Shown here: in pieces, positions 8,044-17,850 of the stretch
How the letters are laid out: each line of letters begins with the position of its first letter
Position numbering within the stretch: position 1 is the stretch's first letter
From: Paenarthrobacter sp. A20
GTDB taxonomy: Bacteria > Actinomycetota > Actinomycetes > Actinomycetales > Micrococcaceae
Assembly (NCBI RefSeq): GCF_024168825.1
Contig: NZ_JALJWH010000001.1
Span: forward strand, 1,736,001-1,800,000
Direction of reading: 5' to 3'
Length of the DNA: 64,000 nucleotides
Position numbers and translations under genes: made by a program
Notes under the pieces: model-generated
Databases searched by the model: none
Seen by the model: the letters and a program-made list of their open reading frames with translations, nothing else
What the model was told of the DNA's origin: nothing

Positions 8044-8754
8044 ATGCCCTCGCCCTCAGGCTCCAGTACCTTGAGCAAGCCCGCCCCACGCTTTGCTTCA
8101 ATCGGCTCCCCGTATTTCGGCATCATGCTGGCCGTCATGGCCGTGGTGCTGATCCTGTCCAACATCGGCGCGTCCAAGGGCGTCGCACTCGGGCCAATCC
8201 TGACGGACGGCGGGTTCTTCCTGTTCCCTCTCGCCTACATCCTGGGCGACGTGATGAGCGAGGTCTACGGCTTCAAGGTGGCGCGCAAGGCCATCATCAC
8301 CTCGTTTGCCCTCTCGGTCTTTGCCTCCCTCTGCTACTGGATCATCATCGTGTTGCCTGGTTTCAGTGACGACTACAGCACCGCCAAGCAGGCAGCCATC
8401 GAGGGGGCCCTTGGGCCCGTGCCGCTGATCGTCCTTGGTTCACTCCTTGCCTTCCTGGCAGGTCAGACCATCAACTCATGGATCCTCGTGAAGATGAAGG
8501 CCCGCACCGGCGAGAAATCCCTGTGGGCACGCCTGATGGGCTCGTCCGTGGTGGGCGAATTCGTGGACACCCTGATCTTCTGCAGCATCGCCGCATCGGT
8601 CATCGGCATCACGGACTTCGGCTCGTTCCTGAACTACGCCCTGGTTGGCTTCGTCTATAAGACCGCCGTGGAGTTCCTGTTCGTCCCCGTCACGGTGCTG
8701 GTTGTCGGCTGGATCAAGAAGCGCGAGCCCAGCTACGGGGTAGTCGCTGCGTAG
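8044..8754 (+). CDS. yhhQ: Queuosine precursor transporter (YhhQ/VUT family)
   Basis: An integral membrane importer of 236 residues with about six helices, expected to take up queuine or preQ1-type precursors. The family block is clear: LSNIGASKGVALGPILTDGG, FPLAYILGDVMSEVYGFKVARK, then ARLMGSSVVGEFVDTLIF and YKTAVEFLFVPVTVLVVGWIKKRE near the end. A GGATGA ribosome site precedes the ATG. It converges with tgt, 15 bp away, which uses the imported base. No queC/D/E/F genes are in the window, which fits salvage. The 110-bp upstream leader could fold locally, but I see no known preQ1 riboswitch motif. Confidence 0.93.
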   Translation: MPSPSGSSTLSKPAPRFASIGSPYFGIMLAVMAVVLILSNIGASKGVALGPILTDGGFFLFPLAYILGDVMSEVYGFKVARKAIITSFALSVFASLCYWIIIVLPGFSDDYSTAKQAAIEGALGPVPLIVLGSLLAFLAGQTINSWILVKMKARTGEKSLWARLMGSSVVGEFVDTLIFCSIAASVIGITDFGSFLNYALVGFVYKTAVEFLFVPVTVLVVGWIKKREPSYGVVAA

Positions 8755-8769
8755 CCTCGAACTCGGCGA

Positions 8770-10838
<2,069 letters not shown>

Positions 10839-10888
10839 GGCCCCGAATCTACCGCCGTTCGCGCCCACATAACAGCCTTGCAGCAGCG

Positions 10889-11935
10889 TTAGGCGCGCAC
10901 CGATTCCAGCTCATTGCCGATCCTCCGGGCCAACTCTTCCTCGCCGATGGTCTTCGAACCGCCGTGCGCGCGCAGGAACATCAGCGCTTCGAGGCGCAGG
11001 AACCGCCATTCGCGCTCGGCTTCGTGGTTGCCGTTGTCGATCGCGCGGAAGATTTCCTTGTCGTACAGATTGGGTTCGTTGAGTGAGCGCTGGCGGACCC
11101 TGGCATTGATCCGGGCCTTGAACGGGTCCTCTTCCTGGGACTCGGGTGCGCGCAGCAGCTTCTCGTAGACGGCGGCCCGTTCGGTCTGCCCGGCTTCGCG
11201 GCAGATGAAGCTGGACAGCGCCAGCGCCCGTTCGATCGACGCCCAGCGGTCCAGGTTTCCGTCGAACGGCAGCACGTTCAACAGGTCCGCCACGGCCAAG
11301 GCATGGTCCGGATCGCGCAGCACGATGCAGAGGTCGAACGCGAGGTCGCTGAGGTCCCGGAGGCAGCTTCCAGACTTCGTGTTGATTCCCTTGGCGAGCC
11401 GTTCGGACAGTACCTGCACGCCGTTCTTGCCTTTGTGGTTGGCGGCGGCGGCACGAACCACGGCTTCAGGGGTTCCGTCGGGCTCGGGGATAAGGGCTAG
11501 CTCTTCGGCGCCGGGGCCCGTGTACGCGGGCGGCGTTTCCGGGCGGGGAGGCACGACGACGGCGGGTCCGGCGGAAGCCTCGGCGTCGGTTTCCGCGGGG
11601 GTGCTGGAGCCTGGGGTGCGGGAGTCTGGGGTGCTGGAGCCTGAGGTGCTGGAGTCGGGGGCTCCCGATGCTGCGTCGCCGTCCGTGGCCGCATCACCTG
11701 GGCCGGCCGAAACTCCGTCACCCACAGGAACACTGGACCCGACAGCGATCCGCACCGTGCCGCCGTCGACCATTGTCACCAGCAGCAGCGCGGCCACGCC
11801 GTAGTCGTCATGCTGCACCTCGATGCTGCCGATTTCGACGGCTGGCCCGTCGCCGGGCGGATAGACAAAATCTCCGGGCAACAGGTCCCCAGCCTGCTTC
11901 TCTCTGTATTGCTGTGTGGCTGGGCTGTGAGTCAT
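10889..11935 (-). CDS. Uncharacterised actinobacterial protein with Ser/Thr/Pro linker
   Basis: I do not recognise this 348-residue protein. Residues 1-70 form a small domain (DLLPGDFVYPPGDGPAVEIGS and LLLVTMVDGGTVRIAVG). Residues about 75-130 are a low-complexity linker of Ser, Thr, Pro, Gly and Ala with short repeats of the type SSTPDSRTPGSSTP. Residues about 150-348 form a mainly helical, charged domain (SERLAKGINTKSGSCLRDLS, EAEREWRFLRLEALMFLRAH). There is no signal peptide or membrane helix, so it should be cytosolic. It has codon bias like its neighbours and is 51 bp upstream of the SRPBCC gene. Confidence 0.8.
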   Translation of the reverse strand: MTHSPATQQYREKQAGDLLPGDFVYPPGDGPAVEIGSIEVQHDDYGVAALLLVTMVDGGTVRIAVGSSVPVGDGVSAGPGDAATDGDAASGAPDSSTSGSSTPDSRTPGSSTPAETDAEASAGPAVVVPPRPETPPAYTGPGAEELALIPEPDGTPEAVVRAAAANHKGKNGVQVLSERLAKGINTKSGSCLRDLSDLAFDLCIVLRDPDHALAVADLLNVLPFDGNLDRWASIERALALSSFICREAGQTERAAVYEKLLRAPESQEEDPFKARINARVRQRSLNEPNLYDKEIFRAIDNGNHEAEREWRFLRLEALMFLRAHGGSKTIGEEELARRIGNELESVRA

Positions 11936-12008
11936 CGGAAGTCCTTTGGTTCTCTTGGGGTCCGCCGTCCAGTCTACAAAGACCGGCCGGCCCGGGGGCG
12001 GGGACCCG

Positions 12009-12548
12009 CTAGAGAACGATGCCCGAGAAAGCCAGCGCCTGCCGCACGAGGTTCCCGCGTCCGCCGTCGAATTCCTGCTGGACGTTCTCGCTCAGCACCT
12101 CTTGGGGCGTCATCCATGTGAGTTCGAGGGCGTCCTGGCGGGGTTCGCATTCACCGGTCACGGGAATGATGTAGGCCAGCGAGACGGCGTGCTGGCGGTC
12201 GTCCGTGAAGCCGGTCTGCGACGGAGCCGGGAAGTATTCCGCCACGGTGAAGGGAACGGGGCTGATGGGCAGCTGCGGGAAGGCCAGGGGACCGAGGTCC
12301 TTCTCCATGTGCCGCAGGAGCGCCGCGCGGATCGTTTCACGGTAGAGGACGCGGCCGGAGACGAGGTAGCGGACCATGTTGCCGTCGGCGTCGCCCTGCA
12401 GGAGCGTGCCAACTTCGTTCACATACCCGAGCGGATCCAACCTGACCGGGACAGCCTCCACGTAGACCATGGGGAGGCGGCCGCGGGCTTCGAAGAGGTC
12501 TTCATCTGAAAGCCAGCCTGGATACGGGTCGGGTGTACGTACGCTCAT
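12009..12548 (-). CDS. Nudix-like protein (DUF4916 type) with degenerate Nudix box
   Basis: A 179-residue protein of Nudix-hydrolase fold. The box region reads GRVLYRETIRAALLRHMEKD then LG. Compared with the consensus GX5EX7REUXEEXGU, the Glu after Arg is His and one of the paired acidic residues is Lys. Metal-dependent hydrolysis is therefore doubtful. The remainder (PMVYVEAVPVRLDPLGYVNE, SLAYIIPVTGECEPRQDALE, LTWMTPQEVLSE) matches the small actinobacterial group named NUDIX hydrolase family protein/DUF4916. It is a single gene between the unknown protein and the RraA operon. Confidence 0.8.
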   Translation of the reverse strand: MSVRTPDPYPGWLSDEDLFEARGRLPMVYVEAVPVRLDPLGYVNEVGTLLQGDADGNMVRYLVSGRVLYRETIRAALLRHMEKDLGPLAFPQLPISPVPFTVAEYFPAPSQTGFTDDRQHAVSLAYIIPVTGECEPRQDALELTWMTPQEVLSENVQQEFDGGRGNLVRQALAFSGIVL

Positions 12549-12625
12549 GGTTAAGTTCTACCCCATCCCCAGCCGAAGTTCCTTGGTGGCGTCCCGGTGG
12601 CTGCGGCGTTACGCTCTCGGCGGTA

Positions 12626-13234
12626 TTAGAGCGCCAGAATGGATTCGAGGGGCTCCCCGGATGTTATGCGCGCAAGGATGGCCGGCTCGGCCGCGTCCGA
12701 CGCGAGCGCCTTCCCCAGCACCTCGCGGGCAGCTTCGGGGGAGAGGATGACCAGCCCGTTGTCGTCGCCTAGGACAAGGTCGCCGGGGTTGACCTCCACT
12801 CCTCCGCAGTGCACCGGAACATTGACGGCGTAGCCGGTCCCGTACAGGCGTTTGGTGGTCAGGCATGACGTCCCGCGGGCGAACACCGGAAGGCCGGCCT
12901 CCCTCAGTTCCAACACATCGGTGGCCACCCCATCAACCACGACGCCGGCCGCTCCTTGGGCGAGCGCCGCGGCTGCCGTTACGGCCCCCACGGGCGCGTG
13001 CTGGTGGTCGCCGCCCATGTCCACCACCAGCACGTCCCCGGGTTGGAGCGCGAGCAGGGCGTGGTTCATGGCGATGGCGTCGTGGTCCTCGATGCGTACG
13101 GTGACGGCGGGTCCGGCGATTTTCACGTTTGCCAGCAGCGACTGGATGGCAGGGGAGACGAAACCGTCCTCGAGGAAGTGGCCGATGGTCGGGTAGCTGA
13201 CTGCTGCCAGGTCTCCAAGGAGTGTTGGGGTCAT
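12626..13234 (-). CDS. RraA-family protein (demethylmenaquinone methyltransferase-like fold)
   Basis: A 202-residue protein of the RraA/HMG-aldolase fold. The family core is VLVVDMGGDHQHAPVGAVTA, AQGAAGVVVDGVATDVLELR, GLPVFARGT and CGGVEVNPGDLVLGDDNG. In aldolases of this family the motif is G-x-x-R-D; here it is GVATD, so the metal-side Asp stays but the substrate-binding Arg is Thr. Hydroxy-keto acid aldolase or oxaloacetate decarboxylase activity is thus uncertain. The ATG at 13234 overlaps the RidA stop (ATGA), making it the last gene of the symporter-RidA-RraA operon. Confidence 0.88.
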   Translation of the reverse strand: MTPTLLGDLAAVSYPTIGHFLEDGFVSPAIQSLLANVKIAGPAVTVRIEDHDAIAMNHALLALQPGDVLVVDMGGDHQHAPVGAVTAAAALAQGAAGVVVDGVATDVLELREAGLPVFARGTSCLTTKRLYGTGYAVNVPVHCGGVEVNPGDLVLGDDNGLVILSPEAAREVLGKALASDAAEPAILARITSGEPLESILAL

Positions 13235-13650
13235 GGGGTTTCCTCCGGGGTGTCCGGCGTGATGTTGGCCAGCACTGCTACGCATTCGATTTCCAGGGAC
13301 ACGCCCCACAGGCTCACGCACACGGTGGTCCGCGCCGGCTTGGCGGTGCCGAAGTACTCCACGTACACCCGGTTGTATTCCTCCAGCTGCTCCTGGCTGG
13401 TCAGGTAGGTGTTGACCTTGACCACGTGGTCAAGGCTGGATCCTGCGGCTTCCAACACGCCCGCGAGGTTCTGGATGGTTTGCCGGACTTGCCCTTCAAA
13501 GGTGTCCGGCTGATGGTCCAGGCCGGTGATCGCGGGGATCTGGCCGGAGGTGAAGACAAAACCGTTGGCAATGACCGCTGGGGAAAAGGGCCCGACGGCG
13601 GGCGCCTGGCCGGGGATGCCAGCCAGGCGCCCGATGGTGCTTGGCTTCAC
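13231..13650 (-). CDS. RidA-family (YjgF/Rid) protein
   Basis: A 139-residue trimeric Rid protein, usually a deaminase of reactive enamine/imine intermediates or a pathway-specific hydrolase. Family features are GPFSPAVIANGFVFTSGQIPA, VRQTIQNLAGVLEAAGSSLD, VVKVNTYLT and KPARTTVCVSLWGVSLEIECVAV. The Arg in ARTT and the Glu in IEC correspond to the carboxylate-binding Arg and catalytic Glu of active members. It starts with GTG in a GTGA overlap with the symporter and ends in an ATGA overlap with the RraA-like gene. This tight coupling suggests that a nitrogen-containing intermediate arises in the pathway (inference). Confidence 0.92.
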   Translation of the reverse strand: MKPSTIGRLAGIPGQAPAVGPFSPAVIANGFVFTSGQIPAITGLDHQPDTFEGQVRQTIQNLAGVLEAAGSSLDHVVKVNTYLTSQEQLEEYNRVYVEYFGTAKPARTTVCVSLWGVSLEIECVAVLANITPDTPEETP

Positions 13651-15014
13651 TTCGCTGCCGCGGCTTCCGTGGAGCCGGCCAGGGCCGGAGCTTCATCGAC
13701 GGCGTCGATGTTGCCGTACCGGGTCTCGGTCAGCAGGAAGAGGGCCACCAAGGACAGCCCGGCCGCGGCCATGATGTACCAGGCGATCGAGGAGCTCTGT
13801 CCCGTCATGCCCAGCAGCCACGTGGTGACGAACGGCGTGGCGGCGCTGCCCAGCAAGCCGGAGAGCATGTAGGCCACGGAGAGGCCGGAGTAGCGGACCT
13901 TGGAGCCGAAGAGCTCGGCGAGGAACGTGGCGATGGGGCCGTAGTTGGCGCAGAACGCGGTCATCATGGCCAGGTAAGCAACAAAGAGCAGTGCCACCGA
14001 CTTGGTATCCATGAGCCAGAACATGGGGAACGCGAGGGCGGCCTCGGCGGCAACGCCGGCGAAGATGATCGGTTTGCGGCCGAACTTGTCCGAGAGCTTG
14101 CCGAAGAACGGGATGAGGAACAGCCCCAGGATGCAGGATGCCAGGACTACCCAGAGCATCAGGCTCTCGGAATGGCCCAGTTCCTTCTTGCCGTAGGAGA
14201 CGCCGGAAGCAACCAGCAAGGTGAACGTGCTGCCCGTGGACAGGGTTGCGACACCGCCAAGGACCACCTGCTTCCAGTACTTGGCCATCAGTGCGGCGAA
14301 CGGCATCTTCGCCTTGGCGCCGGCGGTCTTGACGGCCTGGAAGGACGGGGTTTCTTCAATGTGCAGGCGGATGTAGATGCCCACGCTGACCAAGAGGACA
14401 GATGCCAGGAACGGGATACGCCAGCCCCACGAGTACAGGGCTTCGGTGCTGACAGTGGAGGCCACAATCAGGAAGGCCACGTTGGCGATGAGGGTGCCGG
14501 CGGGAACGCCAACCTGCACGAGTGAGCCGTAGAAGCCGCGGCGGGCGGGAGGAGCGTGTTCAACCGTCATGAGGACGGCACCGCCCCATTCGCCGCCGAG
14601 GGCCAGGCCCTGGATAACGCGGAGGAACAGCAACAGGAGCGGGGCCATGATGCCGATGCTGTTGTAGTCGGGCAGCAGGCCGATGGCGAAGGTAGCCGCA
14701 CCCATGGTCAGGAGGGAGACCAGCAGCATGGACTTGCGGCCCAGCCGGTCACCGAAGTGCCCGAAGATGATGGCGCCCACCATGCGGGCAATGTAGGCGG
14801 AAGCGAACGTACCGAAGGCCAACATGGTGCCGACGATCGGATCAAAGCTGGGGAAGAAGATCTTGTTGAAGACAAGGGCCGACGCCGTCCCGAAGACGAA
14901 AAGGTCGTACCACTCGACGGTGGTGCCAATAACGCTGGCGAGGGCAATCTTGCGCATCTTTGCCAGGTCGAGCCTGGACGATGATGCGGGGGCAGTATCT
15001 ACCGTGTGGGCCAT
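13647..15014 (-). CDS. MHS-family MFS symporter
   Basis: A 455-residue, 12-TM metabolite:H+ symporter. It starts GTTVEWYDLFVFGTASALVF, has GHFGDRLGRKSMLL in loop 2-3, ALGGEWGGAVLMTVEHAP after TM5 and GKLSDKFGRKPIIF in the second half. The ATG at 15014 follows GGAGAA with 4-nt spacing; 14 upstream in-frame codons were rejected. It is the first gene of an operon with RidA and RraA-like genes. The paralogous symporter at 16519 belongs to the divergent operon of the same cluster. Two different transporters around one regulator suggest two related substrates or uptake plus efflux. Confidence 0.93.
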   Translation of the reverse strand: MAHTVDTAPASSSRLDLAKMRKIALASVIGTTVEWYDLFVFGTASALVFNKIFFPSFDPIVGTMLAFGTFASAYIARMVGAIIFGHFGDRLGRKSMLLVSLLTMGAATFAIGLLPDYNSIGIMAPLLLLFLRVIQGLALGGEWGGAVLMTVEHAPPARRGFYGSLVQVGVPAGTLIANVAFLIVASTVSTEALYSWGWRIPFLASVLLVSVGIYIRLHIEETPSFQAVKTAGAKAKMPFAALMAKYWKQVVLGGVATLSTGSTFTLLVASGVSYGKKELGHSESLMLWVVLASCILGLFLIPFFGKLSDKFGRKPIIFAGVAAEAALAFPMFWLMDTKSVALLFVAYLAMMTAFCANYGPIATFLAELFGSKVRYSGLSVAYMLSGLLGSAATPFVTTWLLGMTGQSSSIAWYIMAAAGLSLVALFLLTETRYGNIDAVDEAPALAGSTEAAAAK

Positions 15015-15070
15015 CAGATTCTCCGGATGGGGTGCGGGGACGAGTGTCCGGTGCAAGGTAGCTACAACTA

Positions 15071-15092
15071 TGGTGTGTGCCCGATCACACCA
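15071..15092. promoter_or_regulatory. Inverted repeat TGGTGTG-N8-CACACCA, candidate PucR operator
   Basis: Perfect 7-bp arms lie 57 bp upstream of the symporter start. On the minus strand the element falls in the spacer of a promoter-like pair, TTGATG and CATAGT, 18 bp apart. Related CACACA and TGGTGT half-sites occur in the 16383-16518 intergenic region. Confidence 0.55.
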
Positions 15093-15170
15093 TCAATGGC
15101 ATAAATTCCATCAAAAGGGAGCTTGGAATGTGGGAACACACACCGGCTCGCCCCTGCGCCCGCGAGAGAG

Positions 15171-16382
15171 TTACGCCCATGCCACCACCAACCTGGCCGT
15201 CTTCGCGGGAACGGCGAGATCGATTCCCGTGAGCTCCTGGAAGCGGTTGAGCCGGTTGAGGATGGTGTTGCGGTGGCAGAACAGTTGCTCGGAGGTGACG
15301 GTGACGTTGCCGGTGGCCAGGTAGTTCCGGACCGTTTCGAGCAGGCGCTCGCGCTCGCCGCCCCGGCACTCCGCCAGGGCTTCCTCGAGTTCCGCGGCGA
15401 GGTCCAGCCCGGCGTCCTGCAGGTTTTGCTGGGCCAGTCGCGCCCAGGCCGAGTCGGCGGAGAGCGGTCCGGCATCGCGGGGACGCAGGAGTGCCGCGAG
15501 GCTCTCGGCCGTTCGGGCCGCTGTTGGGAGGGCGCGGAGGCCAAGGACCTCGGGCACGTAGCCGCAGGGGACATTCACGACGCCGGGTGGCAGCTGCTGA
15601 CCTTCGGCTTCCGGGCTGCGCGTCTCGCCAAGGGGTTCAGGGCCGCGGGTCCGAACTGCAGGCAGAGCCCAGAAAACATAGGTGTTGCCGCCCGATTCAT
15701 GCAGGAACAGCCGCTGCCGGAGGTGCTGCCCTGATCCGAACTGGGACGTTGCCGCCCTGAGCCGCGCCCCGGGATCGCCGCTGGCGGCAACCAGGGCAAA
15801 GCGAGATTCAGGGTTGATGCCCAATGCGGAAGCCACTTGGGCGGAGGTTTCCAAGGAAGGGCTGCTCTGGTTGAACAGGCGGGCAATGAACTCGCGTTGA
15901 ATGCTCGATTCTTCCTGGGCCATCCTGACGCGCTCGGTCAGGTAGCTGGTGTGCGTGCGGGTGGCGAACTCGTCCACGACGCTCCACACCTGGTCCACCC
16001 GTGTCGCCAGCAGGGCGGCGTCCGCAGTGTCGGCGATTTCCAGCAGTTCGGCCCACAGAATGCTGAAGTCCAGGCGGACGGCAGAGGTGAGGGACTCTGG
16101 TGGAATACCGGCCCTGGCCCGTTTGGAACCGAGGTCCGAGGCGAAGTCGAGCAATCCTTCGCTGCTGTCCGCCTTGCCATTCCTGAGGCCGCTGATCAGG
16201 CGCCGGAATGTCTCCCGCGCGGTCTCCTGGATTTCCAGGACCGTCACTTGGCTTTCGCCGTATTCGGGGATCTCGCGAACCCTCGTGGTGAAGGCCTGCG
16301 CCAAGGTGTCCAGCCTGCCTTCGAGCTCATCCACCAACTCGGCCCAACGAACAGAATGCCCTGAAGTTTCGGAATTGTGCAT
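15171..16382 (-). CDS. PucR/CdaR-type transcriptional regulator
   Basis: A 403-residue regulator. Residues 1-155 are helical and resemble the RsbT co-antagonist/PucR N-terminal ligand region. The middle (about 170-290) is a GGDEF-like or CdaR-type domain (INPESRFALVAASGDPGAR). The C-terminus carries the PucR HTH_30 domain: LLETVRNYLATGNVTVTSEQ followed by LFCHRNTILNRLNRFQELTG. This class often activates purine, sugar-acid or amino-acid catabolism. It sits between two catabolic arms: the symporter-RidA-RraA operon downstream on the same strand and the five-gene operon reading away on the other strand. It is the probable regulator of both. Confidence 0.92.
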   Translation of the reverse strand: MHNSETSGHSVRWAELVDELEGRLDTLAQAFTTRVREIPEYGESQVTVLEIQETARETFRRLISGLRNGKADSSEGLLDFASDLGSKRARAGIPPESLTSAVRLDFSILWAELLEIADTADAALLATRVDQVWSVVDEFATRTHTSYLTERVRMAQEESSIQREFIARLFNQSSPSLETSAQVASALGINPESRFALVAASGDPGARLRAATSQFGSGQHLRQRLFLHESGGNTYVFWALPAVRTRGPEPLGETRSPEAEGQQLPPGVVNVPCGYVPEVLGLRALPTAARTAESLAALLRPRDAGPLSADSAWARLAQQNLQDAGLDLAAELEEALAECRGGERERLLETVRNYLATGNVTVTSEQLFCHRNTILNRLNRFQELTGIDLAVPAKTARLVVAWA

Positions 16383-16518
16383 TCACACATTCTAGCGCCC
16401 TGATTCCGTGGTGTATCGCTAGTCTTTTTGGGGAAAACTACTGGCACTATGGATTGAGTCACACAAATTTGCCCGGGCACCCCCAACGTCCGGTCCCGTT
16501 CGCACTCATGGAGCAACT
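16383..16518. promoter_or_regulatory. Divergent promoter region of the PucR cluster
   Basis: This is the 136-bp gap between the regulator and the divergent symporter. It contains CACACA at 16384-16389 and 16460-16465 and TGGTGT at 16409-16414, which resemble the TGGTGTG palindrome before the other arm. A ribosome site GGAGC precedes the ATG at 16519. I cannot fix the -10/-35 boxes with confidence. Confidence 0.5.
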
Positions 16519-17850
16519 ATGGCAAGCACGGTCAGCGGAGCCACGGACGCAAGTCCCACGGCAGTACGCGTCGTCGATGAAAGCGTTACCAAGAAGGTGG
16601 CCCTGGCTGCCCTCGTGGGCACTGCACTGGAATGGTACGACTTCTTCCTTTTCACCACAGCCGCTGCGCTGGTGTTCAACGCACAGTTCTTCGTTTCCCA
16701 GGACCCCTTCGTGGCGGCCATGGGTTCCTTCGCTACGCTCGCGGTCGGCTTCGTGGCCCGCCCGATCGGTGGCTTCATCTTCGGTGCCCTTGGGGACAAG
16801 GTTGGCCGCAAGAAGATCCTCATGGTCACGATCGTGGGCATCGGCATTGTCACCGGCCTCATCGGCCTCCTGCCGAACTACATGACCATCGGCCTGGCAG
16901 CCCCCATCCTGCTGGTGGCCCTGCGTATTGTCCAGGGCCTTGCCGTGGGTGGCGAGTGGAGCGGCGCGGTGATCATCGCCGTCGAGAATGCTCCAGTGGA
17001 GAAGCGCGCACGCTACGCCGCCCTGCCGCAGATCGGTTCCCCGATCGGCACCATCCTGTCCTCCGGTGGCTTCTTCGGCATGCTGTTCCTGGTGGGCCAA
17101 ACGAACTTTGACGCGTGGGGCTGGCGCATCCCGTTCATCGCCGCCATCCCGCTGCTTGCCATCTCCCTGTGGATCCGCAGCCGACTCAGCGAATCACCCG
17201 AATTTGAAGCCCTGATGGAATCCGGAGAAACCGAACACGCTCCCATCCGCGGCGTCTTGAAGAACAGCTGGCGCCAGATCCTGGTGGGTATGTGCTCGGC
17301 GTTGCTCGGCATCGGCGGTTTCTACCTCATCACCAGCTTCGTGGTCTTCTACGGCACCAAGGTCCTCAAGCTGCCCTCTGAACTCCTGCTCATGGGCACC
17401 CTGCTGGCTGCAGCCCTGGAGATCGGCGCCCTCATCTGGGCCGGCCGACTGGGCGAGAAATTCGGCGCCAGCAAGGTGATCCTCTGGGGCGGCGTGGCCT
17501 CGGCGCTTATCGCAGTTCCCGTGTTCCTGGCCATCGACAGCCGCAACCCCGTCCTTGTTGTCCTGGGCATGATGATCGGCGTCGCCGTCCTCTCCATCCC
17601 GTACGCCGTCTCCGGTACCGCGTTGACTGCCCTGTTCGCCACGAAGGTCCGCTACACCGGCGTCGCCATCACGTCCAACACCGCCGGCGTCATCTCCGGC
17701 TTCGTGCCGCTGATCGCCACCGCCCTGGTGGCAGCCAACAACTCCTTCTGGCCCGGCGCCATCATCCTGCTGGTGGTTTCCGTGCTGACGGCGCTGTCCG
17801 GACTGTTCCTCCCCGCCCTTTCCATCGAAGAAGAAGGAATGAAGCATTGA
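16519..17850 (+). CDS. MHS-family MFS symporter, first gene of catabolic operon
   Basis: A 443-residue, 12-TM metabolite:H+ symporter. It shows GTALEWYDFFLFTTAAALVF, GALGDKVGRKKILM in loop 2-3, AVGGEWSGAVIIAVENAP after TM5 and AGRLGEKFGASKVILWGG in the second half. GGAGC before the ATG is a fair ribosome site. It is paralogous to the symporter at 13.6-15.0 kb but clearly divergent. Its stop codon overlaps the TTG start of the ThDP enzyme, so uptake and catabolism are co-expressed. Confidence 0.93.
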   Translation: MASTVSGATDASPTAVRVVDESVTKKVALAALVGTALEWYDFFLFTTAAALVFNAQFFVSQDPFVAAMGSFATLAVGFVARPIGGFIFGALGDKVGRKKILMVTIVGIGIVTGLIGLLPNYMTIGLAAPILLVALRIVQGLAVGGEWSGAVIIAVENAPVEKRARYAALPQIGSPIGTILSSGGFFGMLFLVGQTNFDAWGWRIPFIAAIPLLAISLWIRSRLSESPEFEALMESGETEHAPIRGVLKNSWRQILVGMCSALLGIGGFYLITSFVVFYGTKVLKLPSELLLMGTLLAAALEIGALIWAGRLGEKFGASKVILWGGVASALIAVPVFLAIDSRNPVLVVLGMMIGVAVLSIPYAVSGTALTALFATKVRYTGVAITSNTAGVISGFVPLIATALVAANNSFWPGAIILLVVSVLTALSGLFLPALSIEEEGMKH

